In this document: one piece after another, positions 1 to 4,842 of the stretch
How positions within the stretch are numbered: the stretch's first letter is position 1
Layout of the letters: each line of letters opens with the position of its first letter
DNA from: Lachnospiraceae bacterium
GTDB taxonomy: Bacteria; Bacillota_A; Clostridia; Lachnospirales; Lachnospiraceae
Reading direction: 5' to 3'
NCBI GenBank assembly: GCA_017416055.1
Contig: JAFQDI010000119.1
Span: 1-6,326 of the forward strand
DNA length: 6,326 bases
Notes under the pieces: generated by a model
What the model was told of the DNA's origin: nothing
The model's input: only the letters and a program-made list of their open reading frames with translations
Database searches by the model: none
Position numbers and translations under genes: made by a program

Positions 1-1
1 A

Positions 2-64
2 GATCAGGATGTGCTGTTTTTGTACAGTACGATGGTGTTGAATAGCAGTAATATGCTGCATTAG
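2..64 (+). CDS. Possible 3' end of an upstream gene (partial)
   Basis: Frame 2 is open from the left edge for 20 codons and ends at TAG (62-64); the tail reads ...DVLFLYSTMVLNSSNML. The strong terminator that begins about 20 nt later fits the end of a gene here. The other two plus frames close earlier (stop at 43-45 in frame 1 and a TGA in frame 3). The fragment is too short to assign to a family, and its openness could be chance. No function is proposed. Confidence 0.35.
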   Translation, partial: DQDVLFLYSTMVLNSSNMLH

Positions 65-84
65 TGCAGAAAAATCAGGATAGC

Positions 85-131
85 AAATGCCCTCCGGGAA
101 GTGGAAAAGTGCGCTTCCCGGAGGGCATTTT
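85..131 (+). terminator. Strong intrinsic terminator
   Basis: A perfect 17-bp inverted repeat pairs 85-101 (AAATGCCCTCCGGGAAG) with 114-130, and the stem can extend two pairs further inward (one of them G-U), leaving a loop of about 8 nt. The right arm runs into a T-rich end (ATTTTG), and the left arm is preceded by an A-rich stretch, so it may work in both directions. It separates the upstream gene tail from the ABC-F promoter region. Confidence 0.85.
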
Positions 132-203
132 GACCTCAACATCGCGTGAAGTCCCGTTTTAATTGCAAGTTTCTGACTGGCCGTTTTGGCGCAACTGTTG
201 AAA

Positions 204-406
204 TTATGCTGCCATTTTGGCCAGAGCGGCATCCATCTCGGCCAGAGCGACATCCTTTTGTTGAGCGTTTTCTTCTGTCGGATAAGCTCCAGTAGTTCCT
301 GACGCGTTTTATACATTGGATAATTGTCTCGAACTGTGAGACGAATCGAAAACAGATCCCTTCGCGGGAAGGAATAAAACGACAGAATGTCGCAAAAAAA
401 CTCCAT
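204..406 (-). pseudogene. Possible frameshifted gene remnant with heptad repeats
   Basis: No intact gene is convincing in this interval, but the minus strand carries two protein-like pieces in different frames. The upstream piece, starting at the ATG at 404-406, includes DLFSIRLTVRDNYPMYKTRQ followed by ELLELIRQ. The downstream piece includes AQQKDVALAEMDAALAKMAA and ends in TAA at 204-206. A frame change somewhere around 260-300 would be needed to join them. The second piece has two heptads (DVALAEM, DAALAKM) encoded by a 21-nt imperfect tandem repeat at about 211-252, the sort of Ala/Leu/Glu coiled-coil tail seen in some clostridial nuclease-like transposase families; that resemblance is from memory only. 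There is no Shine-Dalgarno sequence before the ATG. A 93-codon frame in the same place (136-417) is basic and low in complexity and looks spurious. The call is tentative. Confidence 0.22.
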
Positions 407-407
407 A

Positions 408-436
408 TTGACACCAAAAAGCAGGCATGTTATGAT
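408..436 (+). promoter_or_regulatory. Sigma-A promoter of the ABC-F leader, with extended -10
   Basis: The consensus -35 TTGACA (408-413) is followed by a 17-nt spacer and TATGAT (431-436), one base from the TATAAT consensus. TGT directly precedes the -10, giving an extended -10 element (TG at 428-429). Transcription should start near 442-444, about 22 nt before the three-codon leader frame and about 270 nt before the ABC-F start. Such a strong promoter in front of a long structured leader suits control after initiation, by attenuation, rather than control of promoter activity. Confidence 0.85.
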
Positions 437-465
437 AACCATATCTTAACGTGAGAGGTGAAACG

Positions 466-477
466 ATGTTGATTTAA
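466..477 (+). CDS. Candidate leader peptide MLI (three codons)
   Basis: ATG-TTG-ATT-TAA encodes Met-Leu-Ile and a stop. It is preceded by GAGAGGTGA (453-461), a good match to the anti-Shine-Dalgarno sequence, with its GAGG core 7 nt from the ATG. It is the first possible start downstream of the strong promoter. Very short upstream frames are known for inducible ribosome-protection and methyltransferase genes, including three-codon and other tiny leaders upstream of ABC-F genes in Firmicutes. There, a drug-stalled ribosome changes the folding of the leader RNA. Seen: the frame, its ribosome binding site and its position. Inferred: that it is translated and senses ribosome-targeting antibiotics. 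Confidence 0.6.
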   Translation: MLI

Positions 478-550
478 TCTGCTTATGAACACATGAAATG
501 GTTAGACAGTATGGATAGAGATATGCATACGTTTTCATGTTGCCAAAAGT

Positions 551-578
551 GGATTATGTTCTCATAACCTCTCTTTTT
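551..578 (+). terminator. Candidate weak attenuator terminator in the leader
   Basis: TTATG (554-558) pairs with CATAA (563-567) around the loop TTCT, and GG (551-552) pairs with CC (568-569) across a one-base bulge (A553). The sequence TCTCTTTTT follows at 570-578. The stem is short and not GC-rich, so it would be a weak terminator. Its position between a leader peptide and a resistance-type ABC-F gene is what makes it worth naming. It could equally be a non-terminating hairpin. Confidence 0.35.
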
Positions 579-667
579 GTGTGCAAAAAATTGATAAGTG
601 AGGTTAGTATACCATCCCCGCTCAAATGAGGTTAGAGTATGTAATAGAACTATTTGGTGACGAAGAG

Positions 668-708
668 CTCCTTTTTGTTTGACTACAAAAGGGAGGATAT
701 CGGGAGGA
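668..708 (+). promoter_or_regulatory. Hairpin and duplicated Shine-Dalgarno before the ABC-F start
   Basis: An 11-bp stem (one G-U pair) joins 668-678 to 685-695 around a 6-nt loop and buries the first of two GGGAGGA copies (691-697). The second copy (702-708) lies 6 nt before ATG 715 and stays outside the stem. No T-run follows the stem, so it is not a typical terminator. CTCC at 668-671 could also pair with GGAG of the second copy, which would block translation initiation; this switch is inference. Confidence 0.5.
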
Positions 709-714
709 ATGGAT

Positions 715-2268
715 ATGGCACTAATCAAGGTAAACCAACTCACATTTTGCTATGAGGGGAGTTTTGACAATATTTTCGAGAACATCTCTTTTTCGATTGA
801 TACCAATTGGAAGTTAGGGTTTATCGGTCGAAATGGAAAGGGAAAGACGACGTTTTTAAAGTTGTTATTGGGAAAATATGATTATCAGGGTTCGATCGAT
901 ACGAGTACCACGTTTGGCTATTTTCCATATCGGATCACAGAAAATCAGATGCAGTTTCCGGCGGTGGATTTTATGGAAGAACTGAAGACTGGGTGTGAAG
1001 CATGGCGGGTAATCTGTGAACTGGGCGGAATGGGGGAGACGGCAGAAATTCTTTACCGTCCATTTGGAACGCTCAGTCCGGGAGAGCGCACCAAGGTGCT
1101 GCTTGCCGTCCTGTTTTCGGGGGAAAACGAGTTCTTGCTGATTGACGAACCGACCAATCATCTGGACTGTGAGGCCAGAGAGAGCGTGAAGCGGTATCTG
1201 GAATCGAAGAAAGGGTTTATTTTGGTGTCGCATGATCGGGATCTGTTGGATGCCTGCACTGACCACTGTTTGGTGCTGAATCGAAGCAGTATTGAAGTGC
1301 AAAGCGGCAACTTTTCTGTATGGTGGGAAAATAAACAGCGGAAAGATCAGTTCGCGATCGCGGAAAATGAAAAGCATTTAAAGGAAATACAATCGCTGAA
1401 GCGTGCGTCGGCACGCACTTTAGCATGGGCGGATCAGAATGAGCGTACCAAGATAGGGTTTGATCCGATTAAGGAGCATGACAGATCGAAAGATACGAGG
1501 AGTTATATCGGTGCAAAAACCAAAAAGATGCAGAGCCGAGTGAAGCAGTTGGAAAAACGGATCAGCAGGGAGATTGAAGAAAAGGAAGGACTTTTGCAGG
1601 ATATTGAGACGACGGTCGATTTGAAACTGATTCAGCTTTCCCATCACAAGAATACACTTGTCCGTGTGAGGGATTACGGGTTGAGCTATGGGAATAATCC
1701 GGTTTTTGATGGACTGAGCTTTACCGTTGAACAGGGGGATCGGATTGCATTGTCCGGGAAAAACGGCAGTGGAAAATCCAGTCTGATCAAGATGATTCTG
1801 CAGAAAAGTAAAGATTGGGATCAAGGACCGGAAGTCACGGAGGAGGGACTTTGTGAAACGGCATCCGGACTGGTGATCTCTTACGTTGGACAAGATGCGT
1901 CCGGATTGAAAGGCGACATAGGAACCTATTGTCGCGAGCGAGGTTTAGACATCAGCTTATTCTGTGCGATTCTCAGACAACTGGATTTTGAACGAGTGCA
2001 ATTTCTGAAGAATATGGAAGACTTCTCGGAAGGGCAGAAAAAGAAAGTGTTGTTAGCGACTAGTTTGCTGACGCCGGCACATCTCTATATCTGGGATGAG
2101 CCGCTAAATTACATTGATCTGTTTTCCAGAATGCAGATTGAGAAACTGCTGTTGGAATATCGGCCTACGATGCTATTTGTGGAGCATGATGTAAGGTTCG
2201 CCGAGAAGATTGCGACGAAGACGATAGGGCTCCATTCGTCTGCTCTTTACAAAAAAGAAGAAATTTGA
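715..2268 (+). CDS. ABC-F ribosomal protection protein, Lsa/CplR-like
   Basis: The 517-residue protein has two ATP-binding cassettes and no membrane segments, as in ABC-F translation factors. NBD1 has Walker A GRNGKGKTT (38-46), signature LSPGE (120-124), Walker B LLIDEPTNHLD (141-151, catalytic Glu145) and H-loop His173. A charged helical linker (about 200-310, with SYIGAKTKKMQSR at 263-275) corresponds to the P-site tRNA interaction motif. NBD2 has GKNGSGKSS (348-356), FSEGQ (437-441), LYIWDEPLNYID (457-468, Glu462) and His491. These landmarks, especially TNWKLGFIGRNG and WDEPLNYID, resemble Lsa-type proteins, which bind the ribosome and dislodge lincosamides, streptogramin A and pleuromutilins. 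ATG 715 is preferred because GGGAGGA (702-708) lies 6 nt upstream; ATG 709 would touch that site, and the TTG at 679 lies in a hairpin. Both cassettes look intact. Family placement is firm; the drug spectrum is inferred. The long leader suggests drug-inducible expression. Confidence 0.93.
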   Translation: MALIKVNQLTFCYEGSFDNIFENISFSIDTNWKLGFIGRNGKGKTTFLKLLLGKYDYQGSIDTSTTFGYFPYRITENQMQFPAVDFMEELKTGCEAWRVICELGGMGETAEILYRPFGTLSPGERTKVLLAVLFSGENEFLLIDEPTNHLDCEARESVKRYLESKKGFILVSHDRDLLDACTDHCLVLNRSSIEVQSGNFSVWWENKQRKDQFAIAENEKHLKEIQSLKRASARTLAWADQNERTKIGFDPIKEHDRSKDTRSYIGAKTKKMQSRVKQLEKRISREIEEKEGLLQDIETTVDLKLIQLSHHKNTLVRVRDYGLSYGNNPVFDGLSFTVEQGDRIALSGKNGSGKSSLIKMILQKSKDWDQGPEVTEEGLCETASGLVISYVGQDASGLKGDIGTYCRERGLDISLFCAILRQLDFERVQFLKNMEDFSEGQKKKVLLATSLLTPAHLYIWDEPLNYIDLFSRMQIEKLLLEYRPTMLFVEHDVRFAEKIATKTIGLHSSALYKKEEI

Positions 2269-2306
2269 TATAACTGAAAGTGTAAGAAATAGATCGGAGG
2301 ATTAGT

Positions 2307-3329
2307 ATGCAGACAGTACGTTTGGGAAAGACAGAAATCATCACGAATAAGAACGGATTCGGTGCCTTGCCGATCCAGCGCATCAGTGACGATGCGGCGG
2401 TTTATCTCCTTCGCAAAGCTTACGATCACGGAATAACGTACTTCGATACGGCAAGAATGTACACAGACAGTGAGAAAAAGGTTGGATTGGCCTTTGAGGG
2501 GATGCGTGACAAGGTTTGGATCGCTACGAAGACCGGGGCAACCACGGCGGAGGGTTTTTGGAGAGATCTGGAAACGTCCCTTCGGAATTTGAAGACCGAT
2601 TATATTGACGTGTATCAGTTCCATAACCCTGCGTTCTGCCCGAAGCCGGGAGACGAGAGCGGACTATATGATGCCATGCTGGAGGCGAAGGCGAAGGGAA
2701 TGATCCGCCACATCGGCATCACGAACCACCGTCTTCAGGTGGCGCATGAAGCGATCGACAGCGGATTGTACGAGACACTGCAGTTCCCCTTCAGCTATCT
2801 GGCGACAGAGAAGGAAGTGGAACTGGTGGAGAAGTGTAAGGCGGCGGACATGGGCTTTGTGGCCATGAAGGCGCTGGCCGGCGGTTTGATCGTGAACACG
2901 AAGGCGGCCTATGCGTTCCAGGCACAGTATGATAACGTGCTGCCAATCTGGGGCGTGCAGCGGGAGTGGGAGCTTGACCAGTTCCTTTCCTACATTGAGA
3001 ATCCCCCTGCGATGAATGAGGAGTACGCAGCAGTGATCGCCCATGACCGGGAGGAATTGTTGGGAGACTTCTGCCGTGGCTGTGGTTATTGTATGCCTTG
3101 CCCCATGGGGATAGAGATCAATAATGCTGCCCGTATGTCCCTGATGATCCGCCGCGCGCCGGAGGCTGCGCAGAAGACGGAGAAGATGCAGGCGATGATG
3201 CAGAAAATTAAGGATTGTATTCACTGTGGCAAGTGTAAGAGTAAGTGTCCGTATGGATTGGATACACCGACTCTTCTGGAAAAGAATCTGAAGGACTATG
3301 AGGAAATCTTGGCGGGAAAGCCGCTGTGA
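2307..3329 (+). CDS. Aldo/keto reductase with C-terminal [4Fe-4S] ferredoxin-like region
   Basis: The 340-residue protein joins an aldo/keto reductase barrel to a cysteine-rich tail, the architecture of the COG1453-type predicted oxidoreductases. The expected catalytic tetrad is visible: Asp47 (YFDTARMY), Tyr52, Lys75 (ATKTG) and His106 (QFHN). The tail has two cysteine clusters: C256-x2-C259-x2-C262-x2-C265-P and C304-x2-C307-x2-C310-x3-C314-P. The second is a classical [4Fe-4S] motif. The first has two rather than three residues before the last cysteine, a spacing that I recall as common in this subfamily (CGYCMPCP). The protein is cytoplasmic, with no signal peptide. It probably carries out an NAD(P)H- or ferredoxin-linked reduction of an unknown carbonyl substrate. 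GGAGG at 2296-2300 sits 6 nt from the ATG, and the gene begins 38 bp after the ABC-F stop with no terminator between. Confidence 0.92.
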   Translation: MQTVRLGKTEIITNKNGFGALPIQRISDDAAVYLLRKAYDHGITYFDTARMYTDSEKKVGLAFEGMRDKVWIATKTGATTAEGFWRDLETSLRNLKTDYIDVYQFHNPAFCPKPGDESGLYDAMLEAKAKGMIRHIGITNHRLQVAHEAIDSGLYETLQFPFSYLATEKEVELVEKCKAADMGFVAMKALAGGLIVNTKAAYAFQAQYDNVLPIWGVQREWELDQFLSYIENPPAMNEEYAAVIAHDREELLGDFCRGCGYCMPCPMGIEINNAARMSLMIRRAPEAAQKTEKMQAMMQKIKDCIHCGKCKSKCPYGLDTPTLLEKNLKDYEEILAGKPL

Positions 3330-3359
3330 GGGTGAACATTCACCGATGAAGGAGTATAT

Positions 3360-4133
3360 ATGGAAAGTTTAAGAGCGAAAAAAGGTTACATTTGCGATAT
3401 GGACGGCGTGATCTACCACGGAAATCAGATTCTGCCCGGTGTGAAGGAGTTTGTGGAATGGCTGTACCGGGAGAATAAAAACTTCCTGTTTTTGACCAAT
3501 TCCAGTGAGCGCTCACCGAAGGAACTGCAGCAGAAGCTGTCGAGAATGGGCCTTTACGTGGATGAGAGCCATTTTTATACCAGTGCGCTGGCGACGGCCA
3601 GCTTTATCCGCAGCCAGGCGCCGGGGGCCAGTGTTTATGCAATCGGAGCACACGGCTTGTTAAATGCGCTGTACGATGCGGAGATCACGATCAATGACGT
3701 GGATCCCGATTACGTCGTGGTCGGAGAAGGTGACAACTACAGTTACGACCGTATTGTTAAGGCGATCGATCTGGTGAGAAAGGGTGCAAAGCTGATCGGA
3801 ACCAATACTGACCTGACCGGTCCGAAAGAGGGCGGTATTCTGCCCGCCTGCCGTGCACTGACGGCACCCATTGAGCTGGCGACCGGAAAATCTGCTTATT
3901 TTGTGGGCAAGCCGAATCCACTGATGATGCGTACCGGCCTTCGCCTGCTGGGGGTACATTCAGAGGAAACTGTGATGGTAGGAGATCGCATGGACACCGA
4001 CATCATCGCCGGCATTGAGACTGGTCTGGATACGTGTTTGGTACTGTCCGGTGTGAGCACGATGGAGACGGTGAATTCCTTCCCTTATCGGCCGAGAATC
4101 ATTTTGGATGGTGTTGGATGTATTCCCGGGTGA
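3360..4133 (+). CDS. HAD-superfamily (subfamily IIA, NagD-like) phosphatase
   Basis: The 257-residue protein carries all HAD motifs. Motif I is CDMDGVIYHG, with nucleophile Asp13 and general acid Asp15. Motif II is FLTNSS (Thr46-Asn47-Ser48). Motif III includes Lys184 in VGKPNP, and motif IV is VGDRMDTDI (Asp209, Asp214). The order, the length and the cap between motifs II and III fit the NagD/AraL group of Mg2+-dependent phosphatases. These act on small phosphates such as nucleoside monophosphates, sugar phosphates or phosphoglycolate; the substrate cannot be read from sequence. AAGGAG (3349-3354) lies 5 nt before the ATG. The gene starts 30 bp after the aldo/keto reductase stop and its 3' end overlaps the next gene, which supports co-translation. 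The C terminus (GVGCIPG) is complete. Confidence 0.93.
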   Translation: MESLRAKKGYICDMDGVIYHGNQILPGVKEFVEWLYRENKNFLFLTNSSERSPKELQQKLSRMGLYVDESHFYTSALATASFIRSQAPGASVYAIGAHGLLNALYDAEITINDVDPDYVVVGEGDNYSYDRIVKAIDLVRKGAKLIGTNTDLTGPKEGGILPACRALTAPIELATGKSAYFVGKPNPLMMRTGLRLLGVHSEETVMVGDRMDTDIIAGIETGLDTCLVLSGVSTMETVNSFPYRPRIILDGVGCIPG

Positions 4134-4612
4134 TTCATCCTTTTGATCCGATCTATGACGAAACATCGAAGGTGCTGATCCTCGGCAGTTTTCCGTCGGT
4201 AAAATCCAGAGAGCAGGCGTTTTTCTACGGACATCCGCAGAACCGATTCTGGAAGGTAATTGCGTCGGTGACCGGAGAGCCGGTGCCGATGACGATTGAG
4301 GATAAGCGTTCATTGCTGTTGCGCCACGGGATTGCTGTGTGGGATGTGATCGCTTCCTGCGAGATTGTCGGTTCCAGCGACAGTTCCATCCGCAATGTGC
4401 AGGTGAATGATCTGACGCGGATCATTGAGGCGGCTCCCGACATTCGTGTGTTTGCCAACGGGACGAAGTCCTATGAACTGTATTACCGATATACGAAAGC
4501 GCAGACCGGAAAGAAAATTACAAAACTTCCTTCCACCAGCCCGGCGAACGCGTCGTGGAGTTTAGAGCGGTTGTGCGAGGCATGGAGGGATTGTCTCGGC
4601 AATTTGGTATGA
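4118..4612 (+). CDS. Hypoxanthine (deoxyinosine)-DNA glycosylase, UDG superfamily
   Basis: The 164-residue protein matches the small uracil-DNA-glycosylase-superfamily group known as DNA-deoxyinosine or hypoxanthine-DNA glycosylases. Motif 1 is LILGSFPSVKSRE (20-32), followed by FFYGHPQNRFW (35-45), where the Asn-Arg-Phe-Trp block helps form the base-binding pocket. Motif 2 is LPSTSPANA (137-145), the loop that enters the DNA groove. Such enzymes excise deaminated adenine from DNA to start base-excision repair. The frame is open from 4034, but those extra 28 residues lie inside the HAD gene and look non-native. ATG 4118, giving MYSRVIHPFDP, restores the usual family start and length. It overlaps the HAD stop by 16 bp, and only a weak GGATGG lies upstream, so translational coupling is likely. 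The family call is good; the preferred base is inferred from the family. Confidence 0.88.
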   Translation: MYSRVIHPFDPIYDETSKVLILGSFPSVKSREQAFFYGHPQNRFWKVIASVTGEPVPMTIEDKRSLLLRHGIAVWDVIASCEIVGSSDSSIRNVQVNDLTRIIEAAPDIRVFANGTKSYELYYRYTKAQTGKKITKLPSTSPANASWSLERLCEAWRDCLGNLV

Positions 4613-4637
4613 ATAATTAAGTTGAGAAAAGGCATAG

Positions 4638-4683
4638 AATAGAAGCAGCACGGATAGATTAGACCGTGCTGCTTCTATTTTAT
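4638..4683 (+). terminator. Intrinsic terminator closing the ABC-F to glycosylase unit
   Basis: A perfect 16-bp stem pairs 4638-4653 (AATAGAAGCAGCACGG) with 4664-4679 around a 10-nt loop. It continues into a T-rich tail (TATTTTAT). It starts 25 nt after the glycosylase stop and lies before the glmS promoter, so it should separate the two transcription units. Confidence 0.88.
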
Positions 4684-4730
4684 CCCGGGAAGGGGGCTTT
4701 GGAAAAATCGTTGAGTGTCTGAAAAAAAGC

Positions 4731-4759
4731 TTGAAATCAAAAAAAAGAACTCGTATAAT
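4731..4759 (+). promoter_or_regulatory. Sigma-A promoter of glmS
   Basis: TTGAAA (4731-4736) and a perfect TATAAT (4754-4759) are separated by 17 nt, with an A-rich spacer and A-rich upstream sequence. The predicted start near 4766 gives a leader of about 77 nt. That leader is A-rich and shows no convincing hairpin, no T-run and no recognisable glmS ribozyme core. Its ribosome binding site is AAAGGA (4828-4833), 9 nt before the ATG. Confidence 0.85.
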
Positions 4760-4842
4760 AAGATGGTAAGGAAAAAAGACAATCCAAATGTCAGAAATAG
4801 AGAACAAACGAAATACATCATCAGGGGAAAGGACAGAATTCA

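Larger units (their letters stand above)
478..714 (+). promoter_or_regulatory. Structured 5' leader of the ABC-F gene, candidate attenuator
   Basis: This stretch between the MLI frame and the ABC-F start is AT-rich and holds several pairings that cannot all form together. ACATGAAA (491-498) pairs with TTTCATGT (533-540), enclosing GTATG/CATAC (509-513 with 526-530). A hairpin at 551-569 precedes a T-rich run. TTTTTG (574-579) pairs with CAAAAA (584-589). CTCCTTTTTGT (668-678) pairs with ACAAAAGGGAG (685-695). The segment TAACCTC (565-571) is also complementary to GAGGTTA at both 600-606 and 628-634. The leader Shine-Dalgarno region GAGAGGT (453-459) can pair with ACCTCTC (567-573). This is the build expected of a ribosome-stalling-controlled leader, but which structure is on and which is off cannot be decided by eye. 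Confidence 0.55.

Noticed and set aside
136..417. A 93-codon minus-strand frame with many Arg, Ser and Cys residues
   Set aside because: Its composition is unlike a folded protein, it uses a TTG start with no ribosome binding site, and its frame differs from the two more protein-like pieces on the same strand.
668..695. Hairpin before the ABC-F gene as an intrinsic terminator
   Set aside because: The stem is followed by GATATCGGGAGG rather than a T-run, so termination there is unlikely; it is treated as a translational control element.
679..714. TTG at 679 as the ABC-F start, adding 12 residues
   Set aside because: The added residues are encoded by a hairpin and the Shine-Dalgarno sequences themselves, while ATG 715 has an ideally spaced GGGAGGA.
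483..743. An 86-codon minus-strand frame across the ABC-F leader
   Set aside because: It lies antisense to the promoter-leader-start region of the ABC-F gene, runs into its coding sequence, and has no recognisable family or ribosome binding site.
865..1893. Long minus-strand frames (865-1377 and 1420-1893) inside the ABC-F gene
   Set aside because: They are antisense shadows of a clearly real ABC-F gene whose motifs are all in the plus-strand frame; their translations resemble no protein.
2664..3224. A 186-codon minus-strand frame inside the aldo/keto reductase
   Set aside because: It is rich in His, Arg and Leu, as expected antisense to a GC-biased gene. The plus strand carries an intact reductase with catalytic residues and cysteine motifs.
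4034..4117. ATG 4034 as the glycosylase start, adding 28 residues
   Set aside because: The extension lies within the HAD gene in another frame, does not resemble the family's N terminus, and would make the protein longer than usual.
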